Shown: positions 51,735-60,776, counted from the first letter of the stretch. The stretch is DNA of 64,000 bases from Bradyrhizobium sp. JYMT SZCCT0428 (GCF_018131075.1 NZ_JAFCLS010000023.1:62001-126000); one strand, 5' to 3'. Numbers and translations: made by a program. The notes: a model not told the origin generated them from the sequence alone.

Positions 51735-53533
51735 GTGTTGGTCCCAGCTGGCTCGGCGTTTTCAAACTTCTTGATCGGCGCACTTGTAGTCGCCGCCCTC
51801 TATTTCACGCGTGAAATCCTCGTCCCGATCGCACTCGCCGTCCTCCTTAGTTTCGTGTTGTCGCCCCTCGTGAGGGCATTCCAGCGCATGAAAGTGCCGC
51901 GGTCGATAGCGGTGCTCAGTGCGGTCAGCCTGGCGCTGGCCATTGCCCTCAGTCTTGCGGCGATGGTGATGATCGAGGTCAACCAGCTCGCGAGCGACCT
52001 GCCGCGCTATCAGTCCACGCTGGGCGAAAAAATCCATAATTTGCGGGACAGGATTGGCAGCGTTGGCGTACTCAAGAACGCCTCCAGCCTGTTGAAGAAC
52101 CTGGACAGGGAGCTCAAGTCGCCCGGAAGTGGCGATGCCGAAACGGCGAAGCCATCGTTGTCGGACGGCCCGGCAAGAACGCCTATCCCGGTCGAAGTCC
52201 ATCAGCCAGACCCGGGCGCGTCGGAGGCACTGATCGCCATGCTGCGACCACTCGCAGCTCCCTTCACCACCACCGGAATCGTGGTGATCTTCCTCATCTT
52301 CTTCCTTTTTCAGCGCGAGGATCTGCGCGACCGGTTCATCCGGTTGCTCGGCAGCGAGGATTTGGAGCGCACCACGGCGGCGCTCGATGACGCAGGGCAA
52401 CGGTTAGGCAGGCTGTTCCTGACCCAACTCATTCTGAATGCGACTTTCGGAGTCGTGATCGGATTGGGCCTCGCCATCATCGGCGTCCCGAGCTCGCCGC
52501 TATGGGGACTGCTGGCTATGATCCTTCGGTTCGTGCCCTACATCGGCGCGATCCTCGCTGCAGGCTTGCCAATTGCTTTGGCCGCAGCGGTCGGGAGCGA
52601 CTGGACCATGACCTTGTGGACGGTCGCCTTGTTCGCAGTGGTGGAGCCGCTGACTGGCCATGTTGTCGAACCGCTGGTCTGTGGGCGAAGTGCTGGCCTG
52701 TCCCCGGTCGCCGTGGTCGTGGCCGCGTCGTTCTGGACCTGGCTCTGGGGCCCCTTGGGGCTTTTGCTCTCCACGCCACTCACGCTGTGTCTGGTCGTCT
52801 TTGCCAGGCACGTCGACCGTCTCCAGTTTATCGACGTCATGCTGGGAGACCAGCCGGCGTTGACGCCGCAGCAAACCGCATACCAGCGCATGCTGACGGG
52901 CGATCCGATTGACGCGATCGAACAGGCGCGGTCGTTCCTGAAGAACGGGTCCGCTTTGGCCTATTACGAAGAAATCCTGCTGGGCGCCCTGCGATTGGCT
53001 GAGGCCGATGCCGCCCAAGGCCGGCTTGACGACGTCAGGCTCGAGATATCCACGAGACGGTTGCCGAAATCATCGAAGATATCGCCTCGCACGAGACCGC
53101 TGAGGGGAGGGCGGGTGCGCCCGCCAAAGAGGGCAAGATTGTCAACATCGACGCTCGCAAGCTGGGCAAGCCGGTTTTCTGCCTGCCCGGGCTGGGTCGG
53201 CTCGACGATTGCGCCGCGCTGATTGTCGCAGACGCGCTGAAACGTGAGGGGGTCAACGCCCGTGTTTCCGGCGCCGATAGCGAGATTGACGCCGGCAACG
53301 CCGAAACGATCTGCGTCTGTTTTCTGGAGGACGTCTCGGAGGCGAGGTCGTCGTTTACGGTCCGCAAGTTCTCCCGGCGGGCAGCTTCGGCCAGGATCAT
53401 CGTCTGCCGATTGGGAAATCAGCTCGTAGCGGACAAGGAGCAGCGCAGTGATGATGTAGCGCCGCAGTCGCTCGCGACTACCATCGCCGCTGTAGCCAAA
53501 AGTACCAGCGTCAAAACGCGTCGGGAACAATAG
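51735..53533 (+). CDS. AI-2E/PerM family membrane protein, frameshifted near its C-terminus
   Basis: GTG start. Residues 1-400 are a PerM/AI-2E-type protein: 'FTREILVPIALAVLLSFVLSPLV', paired helices, 'LIFFLFQREDLRDRFIRLLG', 'GLLAMILRFVPYIGAILAAGLP' and 'EPLTGHVVEPLVCGRSAGLSPVAV'. The family exports small molecules or ions. After 'LDDVRLE' (about 53045) the written frame turns Arg/Pro-rich and stops at 53222. One register over, the natural sequence continues ('DIHETVAEIIEDIASHETAEG', 'VFCLPGLGRLDDCAALIVADAL') to a stop at 53531-53533. One missing base near 'CTCGAGATATCC' explains it; the repaired protein has about 599 residues. Confidence 0.82.
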
Positions 53534-53548
53534 CTATGTCCCCGAGTT
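53524..53548 (+). promoter_or_regulatory. EcfG-like promoter (GGAAC-N16-AGTT)
   Basis: GGAAC 53524-53528, 16 bases, AGTT 53545-53548, one mismatch, 22 bases before the ATG at 53571. It would drive the four-gene helical membrane operon. Confidence 0.45.
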
Positions 53549-53570
53549 CGGCACAGGAAGGAGTCAAGGT

Positions 53571-54740
53571 ATGCAACAGACAGCCGATCAATCGCTCCGA
53601 GAGCTACAGCGCGAGACCGAACAGACGCGCGAAGGTCTGACCCAAACGGTAGACCAGCTCAAAGCGAGCGTAACCGATACCGCGAGCGAAATTCGCCAGC
53701 GCATCAGTCCCGAAAACATAAAGGCGGAAGTCACGAGCTACGTCCGCTCCAAAGGCGAAAGCATGGTGGAGGACATAACGGCGGCCGCGCATCGCAACCC
53801 GATGCAGGCGGTGGCCGTGGGTGCAAGCCTCGCCTATCCGCTCTTCAGGCTCGCAAGAGCAATTCCGTTGCCCGTGCTGATGGTCGGCGCGGGAATATTT
53901 TTCGCCGGCACAAAGAGCGGACAATCGATCACCCAGAAAGCCTCCGACATGGCCTCCGATCTATCGGACGAACTCGGCCGGCGCAGCCAAGATATGGCGG
54001 CACAGGTTGGAGAGGCGGTCAGTTCGGCGACGGGCGCGGTTTCGGATGCCACCGGGCGCGCTGGCGAGGTGCTGTCCGCGGGCGCGGACCAGGTTCGCCG
54101 TACCGCAGCGTCCTCGACGGCGGAGCTCAGTCTGGCAGACCGGCTAAAGGACTCGGCCGCCGCGGCAGGTGACGCGATCAACACGCGTGTCTCCGATATC
54201 AAAGACATTGCGTCTGACCTGGCTGGTTCCGCGATGGATTCGTCGCGTGACATGGCCGCTGACGCAGCCGCCGCCACGCGCAGCGCCGCGTCTTCCGCGA
54301 CGAATGCGGGGCTGGAAATGGCCCGGGACGTTCGGGACAAGGCTTCGGAATATTCAAATCGCGCCGGAAAGACCCTGGTGGACACCATCCAGCAGAATCC
54401 GCTTCTGGTCGCAGGCGTCGGTCTGCTGGTTGGAGGTCTGATTGCGAGTGCACTTCCCAAGAGTGAGTTGGAGGAGGATCTCGTGGGCGATGCAGCCACG
54501 GCTGCCAGAAGGCGGGCGAGCGAAGCAGCTTCCAAAGGCTTCGACGCTGCCAAGGGCGTAGCCGGCGAAATTCTTGAAAACGTGGCGCGGCAGGCCGGCG
54601 CCGAAGGCCTAACCCCGGACAAGCTGGACGAGTCGGCCCGCGAGATCGGGCAACGCGTCAGGCGCGTGGCGGAAACCGCTGTCACGACGGCGTTCGATCC
54701 GGACAAGACGTCCCAATCACACAACGGCGGAGGAAACTGA
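53571..54740 (+). CDS. DUF3618 membrane-anchored helical protein
   Basis: 389 residues. The N-terminal DUF3618 segment is 'LRELQRETEQTREGLTQTVDQLKASV'. One membrane helix lies near residue 100 (IPLPVLMVGAGIFFAG), followed by a very long Ala/Ser/Asp-rich amphipathic helix region like LEA proteins, then a second hydrophobic hairpin near 285 (PLLVAGVGLLVGGLIASAL). Such proteins are typical of stress-induced envelope operons. First of four co-directional genes; the next starts one base after its stop. Confidence 0.82.
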   Translation: MQQTADQSLRELQRETEQTREGLTQTVDQLKASVTDTASEIRQRISPENIKAEVTSYVRSKGESMVEDITAAAHRNPMQAVAVGASLAYPLFRLARAIPLPVLMVGAGIFFAGTKSGQSITQKASDMASDLSDELGRRSQDMAAQVGEAVSSATGAVSDATGRAGEVLSAGADQVRRTAASSTAELSLADRLKDSAAAAGDAINTRVSDIKDIASDLAGSAMDSSRDMAADAAAATRSAASSATNAGLEMARDVRDKASEYSNRAGKTLVDTIQQNPLLVAGVGLLVGGLIASALPKSELEEDLVGDAATAARRRASEAASKGFDAAKGVAGEILENVARQAGAEGLTPDKLDESAREIGQRVRRVAETAVTTAFDPDKTSQSHNGGGN

Positions 54741-54741
54741 C

Positions 54742-55362
54742 ATGGCTGACCTCATTGGAACTGCACATCAAGGCACGGCGTCTTCCGGCCAGGACTCCGC
54801 AAGAGCCAAATTTGACGACGCCGTCGCATCGACCAAAAGTTTGAGCGAGCAGGTCATGTCGGCGGGCCGAGACCTCACCGACAAGGCAAAGGATATTGCT
54901 GAAAGTTCGACCGACGCCATCAAGGGCCAGGCCTCCGATCTCGTCGATGCGGCCAAGGATGTTGCATCTCAGGCTACTGACAAGCTCAAGGACGCGGTCA
55001 ACAGTCAAAAAACCTCCGGCGCGGAATACGTCGGCAACCTGGCAGAAACAATGCGGCGCGCGGCACGGGAGTTCGATCGCGATCTCCCGCTCGCCGGCAG
55101 CTACATCCGGAAGGCGGCCTCCCAGATCGAGGGGGTCTCCAATCACATCCGCAACGGCAACCTGAACGACGTGGTCCGGAACGCGCAATCCTTTGCGCGC
55201 CGCCAACCCACTGCCTTCCTTGGGTTGGCGGTCCTGGCCGGTTTTGGAGCCGTTCGGTTCCTCAAGAGCTCCAGCGACGATGCCTCGAATTCGGCGGCCG
55301 TCAGAACGGGCAGCCGTTCATCCGTAGCAGACAAGGGATACCGCGATGACTTCTCGAACTGA
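54742..55362 (+). CDS. Nutrient-deprivation-type helical membrane protein, 206 aa
   Basis: Long amphipathic helix region with 11-residue-like periodicity ('SEQVMSAGRDLTDKAKDIAESSTDAI', 'DLVDAAKDVASQATDKLKDAV'), then 'DLPLAGSYIRKAASQIEGVSNHIRNG' and a C-terminal membrane helix 'PTAFLGLAVLAGFGAVRFLKSS'. This resembles the DUF883 or nutrient-deprivation-induced families. Its 3' end overlaps the next gene by 17 bases. Confidence 0.8.
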   Translation: MADLIGTAHQGTASSGQDSARAKFDDAVASTKSLSEQVMSAGRDLTDKAKDIAESSTDAIKGQASDLVDAAKDVASQATDKLKDAVNSQKTSGAEYVGNLAETMRRAAREFDRDLPLAGSYIRKAASQIEGVSNHIRNGNLNDVVRNAQSFARRQPTAFLGLAVLAGFGAVRFLKSSSDDASNSAAVRTGSRSSVADKGYRDDFSN

Positions 55363-55738
55363 TCGCTCGATCCCGGAACTGTTCAGCGACGCGGTCGGTC
55401 AGCTTGCTAAGCTGATCGGAAATGAATTTGCGCTGGCTCGCGCCGAACTGTCCGAAAAGGCCGCGCAGGCCGGCAGGGCCGCCGCCATGATCGGGGCCGG
55501 GGCAGTCATCATGATTCCCGCGCTTGTCCTGCTGTTGTTTGCCGCAGCGGCCGCCCTGATACAAGGCGGCTTTTCGGAGCCCATCGCATATCTCATCGCC
55601 GGTGGCGGCGCAGCGCTCGCATCGATCGCCCTGATCGTGGTGGGCATCAACCGCCTCTCGGGCGATGCACTTGCGCCCAAGGTGATGATTGAAGAAGTCG
55701 AACGGGACAAAGCGGCAGCGAGGGAGATGGTTCGATGA
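55346..55738 (+). CDS. Phage-holin-superfamily-III-like membrane protein
   Basis: 130 residues. Marks are 'SIPELFSDAVGQLAKLIGNEFALARAELSEKA', then two membrane helices (AAMIGAGAVIMIPALVLLLFAAAAALI and PIAYLIAGGGAALASIALIVVGI). This is the PF07332-type 'phage holin' family, which in non-phage genomes accompanies DUF883/DUF3618 proteins, as here. It overlaps both neighbours. Confidence 0.85.
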   Translation: MTSRTDRSIPELFSDAVGQLAKLIGNEFALARAELSEKAAQAGRAAAMIGAGAVIMIPALVLLLFAAAAALIQGGFSEPIAYLIAGGGAALASIALIVVGINRLSGDALAPKVMIEEVERDKAAAREMVR

Positions 55739-56535
55739 CCGACATGGCCGGAAAAGGCTCTGATTTCGTCAAGGATCTAGGGGATGCCGCTCGTCGCAAT
55801 CCTGTTTCCGCGGCACTCATCGGCATGGGGGTCGTCTGGCTTTTCGCAGGCAAGGCTGGGGTTCGGCCGAGCGAGGTCTTTGAAAGAACTGGCCTGGATC
55901 GCCTGCCGGAGGCGGCAAGGAACACGATGAGCGCCACACAAGACCGCGTGGCATCTGCTGCCGATGCACTCCGTGAGACCGGCAGCGACGGTGTTGAAAC
56001 CGCGACCCGCATGGCCTCGGAATACGCAAAGGCCCTGCCGGATTCTGCCGATGTTCTTCGCAATGTGCGAGGCAATCTGACTGATCTGTTCAAGGCACAG
56101 CCCCTGGCATTGGGCGCCATCGGATTGGCCATCGGCGCCGGCGTCGCCGCGGCCCTGCCGAACACCGACATCGAAAAATCATACCTTGGCGAAACCAGCG
56201 AGACCCTGAAAAGCAGGGCTGCCGAAATCGCTGGCCAGCAGATCGAGAAGGTGGCGACGGTTGCGGCGAGCGTCGTCGAAACCGCGGCAGACGAAGCGCG
56301 CAGGCAGGGCCTCACGATCGATGGCGCAAGGGCGGCGATGGACGCCCTTTCAGGCAAGGTCAGCCGCGCATGGTCGATGCGGCGGGAACGAGCGCGTCGC
56401 AAAGCGCAACATGAACCGCAAGTGCGATCGGTAGCGAAACGAGGAGAGAAAATTGAACGGTTTGATTTATCTGGTTGGATTGGTCGTCGTCATCCTGGCC
56501 GTATTGTCGTTCTTCGGGCTGCGCTGGCATGGTAA
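55735..56535 (+). CDS. DUF3618-operon helical membrane protein, 266 aa
   Basis: 'GDAARRNPVSAALIGMGVVWLFAG' near the N-terminus is a membrane-proximal segment, followed by an amphipathic Ala-rich stretch, a second helix 'PLALGAIGLAIGAGVAAALPNT' near residue 125 and a long helical end. The last ~28 residues are Arg-rich and overlap, in another register, a small membrane peptide gene with a much better ribosome site, so the true C-terminus could be shorter if a base is missing. Fourth gene of the operon. Confidence 0.75.
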   Translation: MTDMAGKGSDFVKDLGDAARRNPVSAALIGMGVVWLFAGKAGVRPSEVFERTGLDRLPEAARNTMSATQDRVASAADALRETGSDGVETATRMASEYAKALPDSADVLRNVRGNLTDLFKAQPLALGAIGLAIGAGVAAALPNTDIEKSYLGETSETLKSRAAEIAGQQIEKVATVAASVVETAADEARRQGLTIDGARAAMDALSGKVSRAWSMRRERARRKAQHEPQVRSVAKRGEKIERFDLSGWIGRRHPGRIVVLRAALAW

Positions 56536-56545
56536 AACAGATTGA
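56453..56545 (+). CDS. 30-aa membrane peptide, TTG start, overlapping gene
   Basis: TTG preceded by GAGGAG at the ideal distance (about 56440). The translation is one long hydrophobic helix (NGLIYLVGLVVVILAVLSFF) followed by 'GLRWHGKTD'. It lies out of frame over the last 83 bases of the preceding gene. Single-helix peptides with this form are frequent in Bradyrhizobium. Regulatory or complex-stabilising roles are possible. Confidence 0.6.
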   Translation: MNGLIYLVGLVVVILAVLSFFGLRWHGKTD

Positions 56546-56604
56546 AGACGGCGCTGCTCCCATTAAGGTTCCCTCCAGGTATTTGAACTGGTCGCCCGCG
56601 TCGG

Positions 56605-56793
56605 ATGAGAACCCCCAACCTCTCCCCCGAAGCCGTATTGATTGCATGTTCAAAATGCGAAGCGTGGCCGATGGCGTTGAACATCGTGAAGCCGTCCTGG
56701 TGGTCTCGGCCGATGATTCAATTTACCTGTCCGAGATGCCATTTGACCACCGAGGCAGAATGGCGCGGATACGCGAGACCGGGCTCCGACTAA
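56605..56793 (+). CDS. Small putative zinc-ribbon protein, 62 aa
   Basis: Two Cys-x-x-Cys pairs: 'IACSKCEAWPMAL' and 'FTCPRCHLTTEAEW', about 27 residues apart, as in zinc-ribbon small proteins. The first residues are 'MRTPNLSPEAVL'. No membrane segment. It lies between the helical membrane operon and the BrkB gene. Function unknown. Confidence 0.6.
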   Translation: MRTPNLSPEAVLIACSKCEAWPMALNIVKPSWWSRPMIQFTCPRCHLTTEAEWRGYARPGSD

Positions 56794-56863
56794 TCCTGGC
56801 GCCGGCCATTCTCGTATCGAGCGGCGGCCAAGGCACGACGACGAGGCACTCGAGAGCAAAGCC

Positions 56864-57760
56864 ATGTCCGAGGTGTGGAAGATTCTTAAGGCTGCTGTTC
56901 GAGGTTACATCGGCAATGAAGCCTTGAGTCGAGGCGCAGCAATTTCGTTTTACGCTGTCACGTCCCTGACTCCTGTCCTCCTGATCGTCGTGGCGGTTGC
57001 CGGCGTTGCTTTCGGAAACGATCTGGTGCGGGATAGCCTGATCCGGGAAATGGGCGGCGTCCTTGGGCAGGAAAGCGGCGAACTCGTCAAATCGATGCTC
57101 GCCAAGTCGAGCGATCCGAAAACCGGCACGTCCGCGACGATCTTCGGAATCGTCATGCTGTTGGTCACGGCTTCAGGCGTCTTCGGAGAAATGCAATCCG
57201 CTTTGAACGCCACTTGGAAGGCGAAAGCGCCCGACGAGCCGTTCTTCTCGCTGATCAGGAGCCGGGCCACGAGTCTGGGTCTTGTCGGCGCCCTCGGCTT
57301 CCTGTTGATGGTTTCGCTTGCCGCCAGCACCGGCCTCTCGGGACTTGCCGACTATCTGGGCAGCAGGAACGTGCTGGCTCCGTTGATCTTATCCGTTATC
57401 AACACGCTGGTATCGGTTGCGCTGTTCACGACGCTGTTCGCCGCCATATACAAGGTCTTGCCCGACACCCCTATTGCTTGGCGGGACGTGCGCACCGGCG
57501 CGTTTCTGACTGCCCTGATGTTCACGGCGGGAAAAAGTCTAATCGGCTGGTATCTTGGAACGACAGCGACGAGTTCGGGCAACGGTGCGGCAGGCGCCCT
57601 TATCGTAATTCTGCTCTGGACCTATTACTCTGCGCAAATATTCCTGTTTGGATCAGAGGTGACCAAAGCGATCGCCGACGCGCGCTCGGATAGCGAAAGC
57701 CGCGACGCTTCCGAAAGCCGGCTGAGGCCGGCGGGAACGTCCAGGCCACACATTCGTTAG
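56864..57760 (+). CDS. YihY/BrkB-family membrane protein (second copy)
   Basis: 298 residues, six membrane helices. 'ALSRGAAISFYAVTSLTPVLLIVVAVAG', 'VFGEMQSALNATWKA' and the closing 'NGAAGALIVILLWTYYSAQIFLFGSEVTKA' are typical. It lacks the long cytosolic N-terminus of the copy at 34049-35164. The 3' end contains an exact EcfG-type promoter for the next gene. Confidence 0.92.
   Translation: MSEVWKILKAAVRGYIGNEALSRGAAISFYAVTSLTPVLLIVVAVAGVAFGNDLVRDSLIREMGGVLGQESGELVKSMLAKSSDPKTGTSATIFGIVMLLVTASGVFGEMQSALNATWKAKAPDEPFFSLIRSRATSLGLVGALGFLLMVSLAASTGLSGLADYLGSRNVLAPLILSVINTLVSVALFTTLFAAIYKVLPDTPIAWRDVRTGAFLTALMFTAGKSLIGWYLGTTATSSGNGAAGALIVILLWTYYSAQIFLFGSEVTKAIADARSDSESRDASESRLRPAGTSRPHIR
57734..57758 (+). 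promoter_or_regulatory. EcfG-type general stress promoter (GGAAC-N16-CGTT)
   Basis: GGAAC 57734-57738, 16 bases, CGTT 57755-57758. Exact consensus, inside the last codons of the BrkB gene and 80 bases before the phosphatase start. Confidence 0.6.
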
Positions 57761-57838
57761 TTCTAAATGCACTGGGCGTTGGGACGAGCAGGTCGGAATA
57801 AACTGCAAGCTATTCGACCAGTACAGGCGGGAGAACAT

Positions 57839-58600
57839 TTGAGCAAACGATGGCCATCCAAGCTTTGGGTTGTCCGGCACGGTGAAAGCGCGGGCAACGT
57901 CGCTCGCGACGCCGCTCATGCTGCGGGCCGTCCCGACATCGATATTTCCGCCAGGGATGTCGACGTTCCGCTCAGCGCTCTTGGTCATCGACAATCGAGG
58001 GCGCTAGGCCGATGGTTCGCGGCGTTGCCGCCGGATACAAAACCGGAGATCGTGCTAAGTTCACCCTATCTTCGTGCGCAAGCAACAGCAGAGGAAATCG
58101 GCAAGGCCTCAGGCTTCGCCCAGGGGTTTTCGAGCCTGGTTATCGATGAGCGGCTGCGTGAAAAGGAATTTGGAATTCTGGATCGGCTAACCAGACTGGG
58201 AATTGAACAGCGTCATCCCGAACTGGCCGCTTCAAGGCAGTTGGTAGGAAAGTTCTATTACCGCCCACCAGCGGGAGAAAGCTGGTGTGATGTGATTTTG
58301 CGACTTCGCAGCGTGCTGGATACGATCAGCTTGCATTATGGTGGCAAAGCCGTCCTGATCGTGGCGCATCAGGTGGTCGTGCTGTGCATGCGTTATCTAC
58401 TCGAAAACATGGACGAGAAAGAGATCCTGGCGATCGACGCGGAGGGCGACGTCGCCAATTGTGCGGTGACCGAATACGTTTTTGATGAAGAGAAGGACGG
58501 CGGATCCCTCGTACTGACGAAGTACAATTTCGTGGCGCCGCTCGAACGCGAGGGGGCGCCGGTTACGTCCTCGCCCGACGCGAATGTCGCCGCACGATGA
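57839..58600 (+). CDS. Histidine phosphatase (phosphoglycerate-mutase superfamily)
   Basis: 253 residues from TTG 57839, with GGGAG upstream. The catalytic RHG motif is 'LWVVRHGESAGNVARD', the second Arg is in 'VLSSPYLRAQATAEE', Glu in 'DERLREKEFG' and the second His in 'VLIVAHQVVVL'. An in-frame codon at 57767 would add a basic stretch with no family match. The stop overlaps the NAD(P)HX dehydratase start by four bases (ATGA). The substrate is unknown; pairing with a metabolite-repair enzyme suggests a damage-control phosphatase. Confidence 0.88.
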   Translation: MSKRWPSKLWVVRHGESAGNVARDAAHAAGRPDIDISARDVDVPLSALGHRQSRALGRWFAALPPDTKPEIVLSSPYLRAQATAEEIGKASGFAQGFSSLVIDERLREKEFGILDRLTRLGIEQRHPELAASRQLVGKFYYRPPAGESWCDVILRLRSVLDTISLHYGGKAVLIVAHQVVVLCMRYLLENMDEKEILAIDAEGDVANCAVTEYVFDEEKDGGSLVLTKYNFVAPLEREGAPVTSSPDANVAAR

Positions 58601-59478
58601 GCGTCACCGAGATTACCCGGGAATTCTTGCGGGCTCATCCCTTGCCAAAACCCGAAAAGGAGGGCGATAAGCAGGCGAGAGGCCGTGTGCTTGTCATTGC
58701 CGGCAGCGTGGAAATTCCCGGTGCAGCATTGCTTGCCGGGCTTGGATCGGTCAGGGCTGGCGCAGGAATCCTGCAGATCGCCACTTGCCGTTCGCATGCC
58801 GGCCATTTGGGTATGGCCATGCCGGAGGCGCTGGTAATCGGATGTAGGGAAACAAATGCGGGCGGCATCGATCCGGCGAGCGCGGAGCGTTTGATCGAAC
58901 TCGGTGCAGACTGCGATGCTGTGTTGATCGGCCCAGGCATGACGGACTCAGCTGCGGTCGCGCACCTCACCCGGACCATATTGCAAAATCTGGATCGTCC
59001 GAGTTTGGTGCTTGATGCTTTAGCATTCTCAACGCTCCATTGCGATAAAATGCCGCAAGGCCGTGTCGGCAAAATCGTCGTGACACCGCATTCGGGCGAG
59101 ATGGCGAAATTTCTCAATGCCAGTCGTGCAGATGTAGAGAAAGACCCTTTGAACGCGGCGCGCCGAGCTGCGGCTGCGTTGCCCGCAGTTGTAGCGATGA
59201 AAGGTGCCGATACCCACGTCGTTGCCGAAAATGGCGAGGCTTGGCTTTCGCGAAATGGCTGTATCGGTCTGGCCACGTCTGGATCGGGAGACACCCTGGC
59301 AGGTATTCTTGTCGGACTGCTTGCCCGAGGTACGGAGGCCGGCCTGGCAACGGCGTGGGCGGTTTACATGCATGGTCAGGCTGGCCGAAATCTGACGAAG
59401 AAATACGGCGCGTTCGGGTTGCTGTCGCGCGAAATACCTGGCGAGATTCCTGCGATCATGCACCAACTCACCGAATGA
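58597..59478 (+). CDS. nnrD: ADP-dependent NAD(P)H-hydrate dehydratase
   Basis: 293 residues of the YjeF C-terminal / ribokinase-like fold. 'RGRVLVIAGSVEIPGAALLAGLGSVRAGAGIL', 'DCDAVLIGPGM', 'LVLDALAFST', 'VTPHSGEMAKFL' and 'IGLATSGSGDTLAGILVGLLARG' are diagnostic, the last providing the catalytic Asp. It repairs damaged NADHX/NADPHX. The N-terminal epimerase domain (NnrE) found fused in many bacteria is absent here. Coupled to the phosphatase gene. Confidence 0.93.
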   Translation: MSVTEITREFLRAHPLPKPEKEGDKQARGRVLVIAGSVEIPGAALLAGLGSVRAGAGILQIATCRSHAGHLGMAMPEALVIGCRETNAGGIDPASAERLIELGADCDAVLIGPGMTDSAAVAHLTRTILQNLDRPSLVLDALAFSTLHCDKMPQGRVGKIVVTPHSGEMAKFLNASRADVEKDPLNAARRAAAALPAVVAMKGADTHVVAENGEAWLSRNGCIGLATSGSGDTLAGILVGLLARGTEAGLATAWAVYMHGQAGRNLTKKYGAFGLLSREIPGEIPAIMHQLTE

Positions 59479-59840
59479 TAATACGGGCGGCGATCATGAG
59501 GGTCGGCAACGGGGGCGGGCAGAGACTCTTGCAGAAACGGTACCTTGACCGCGCAACGTGACTTGCGTGCTTTTTCCGTAGCGCGCTTGCCGATCGCGGC
59601 GCGGATCAATTCCGTTACGTAAGATCTCCAACGGACGCCCTGCGATGGGTGAGTTGCAGCAGCAGCTCGGAGGTCGGCCGCTTGCCGGCCGTGGGGCATC
59701 GCTCACACGGCGAGATCATTGGATGGTGGTGGCGACGTGAGACAGCTCCCTACAATAAATGATGCTGTCGCCGCAGGAACAATCCGACCTGCGCCCACTT
59801 GACTTCAAACCCGCCCGTTAATCGTGAGGATTCTCGATTT
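59479..59840. other. Intergenic, no supported gene
   Basis: Minus-strand frames at 59376-59706 are shadows of the dehydratase and its flank. A GGAAC box at 59776-59780 has no CGTT at the right distance. Confidence 0.3.
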
Positions 59841-60002
59841 ATGGCCGACCTAACAGAAGACAAAATACGGAGGCGGGCCTTTGAGTTGTGGAAAGAGGCT
59901 GGCGAGCCCAGCGGCATGATGGAAACGTTCTGGTATCGAGCTGAGAGAGAGTTGCTGCAGCAGCGAAGCGACGAGTCGGCCGAAAATCGGGACTCGCGCT
60001 AA
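59841..60002 (+). CDS. DUF2934 small protein, 53 aa
   Basis: ATG 59841 with GAGGA upstream. 'DKIRRRAFELWKEAGEPSG' followed by 'ETFWYRAERELLQQ' is the DUF2934 pattern (I-R-x-R-A-Y-x-L-W-E-x-x-G-x-P-x-G). These short proteins are numerous in Rhizobiales and their role is unknown. A TTG or ATG further upstream at 59799 would add a non-family tail. Confidence 0.82.
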   Translation: MADLTEDKIRRRAFELWKEAGEPSGMMETFWYRAERELLQQRSDESAENRDSR

Positions 60003-60103
60003 CCCGCTCTGGCAGGTGGGCATCCAAGGCTCGCAGTCACAGGCCTCGTCAACTGATGCGTTATCGCGAAGAGGCATGGCTTCCTTGGCAGGGAGCATTT
60101 TTT

Positions 60104-60296
60104 GTGAAGCATCGCACCGTTGAGTATGACGTTAGAGAAATCCAGCCCGGGCATTGGCGGTGGGGTATATGTCCCGGCACAGGTGATCCAGGGCACGGAC
60201 GAATATCGTACCCGCGAACGGGCGGTTGAAGCCTGTCAGGCTGAAATCAATAACGGTATTGAGCGGGCGCGACTGCGGACCGCCCGAGGGGAGTGA
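60104..60296 (+). pseudogene. Small conserved gene, frameshifted
   Basis: GTG 60104 with GGGAG upstream begins 'MKHRTVEYDVREIQPGHWRW'. After the GGGG run at about 60155 the conserved sequence continues in the next register: 'VYVPAQVIQGTDEYRTRE', then 'AVEACQAEINNGIERARL', stop 60294-60296. Removing one G joins them into about 63 residues. As written the frame ends early at a different stop. Function unknown. Confidence 0.6.
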
Positions 60297-60480
60297 ACCC
60301 ACTTTCAAAAACAGGCCAGTAACGGAAACAGCGCCCCCAAGCCGAATAATGCTTGGTGGCGCTGCTCCTGAGCTGGAAATTGCAATGCCCCAGCTTAGTG
60401 ATTACGTCTGCGGCGGCATAAGGTTTCTAAATACGTGAGTTAATTTCGGGAACAAGTGGCAATGGTTAGCGTGAGGGCGC

Positions 60481-60648
60481 ATGTTGGGGGTGAGACTGCC
60501 TCACCCAAATGAGCGAGTAGAACTCGCCATGCAGATCTTAGAGTGCCGTCAAAACCTCCGCCGAGTTGGCCGGGACGAGGAACAAGCCAGGCTCCTCCGC
60601 GAGGAGATAGCTCGGCTTGAGCAAAAGCTCCGCGAGATCGACGAGTAA
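60481..60648 (+). CDS. Small coiled-coil protein, 55 aa
   Basis: ATG with GTGAGGG upstream. 'MLGVRLPHPNERVELAMQIL' followed by a heptad-patterned helix 'DEEQARLLREEIARLEQKL', probably a coiled coil. No cysteine pair or membrane part. No family name is known to me. Confidence 0.55.
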   Translation: MLGVRLPHPNERVELAMQILECRQNLRRVGRDEEQARLLREEIARLEQKLREIDE

Positions 60649-60751
60649 GGCCGATCAGTTAGTTGGGCTGGCTTCTTTCCATCAAGCGGAATGGCTGGGG
60701 TTCCTTTACGATTTTAGGAGTGATCCCTTTTTAATCATTCTTCGTCTGTCC

Positions 60752-60776
60752 GGAACCGGACATACACTGGCCCGTT
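60752..60776 (+). promoter_or_regulatory. EcfG-type general stress promoter (GGAAC-N16-CGTT)
   Basis: GGAAC 60752-60756, 16 bases, CGTT 60773-60776. Exact consensus, 91 bases before the ATG at 60868, which has a strong ribosome site. Confidence 0.65.

Noticed and set aside
60449..60473. GGAAC-N16-CGTG before the coiled-coil gene at 60481
   Set aside because: The -10 would end only eight bases before the start codon, leaving no room for the ribosome site that is present.
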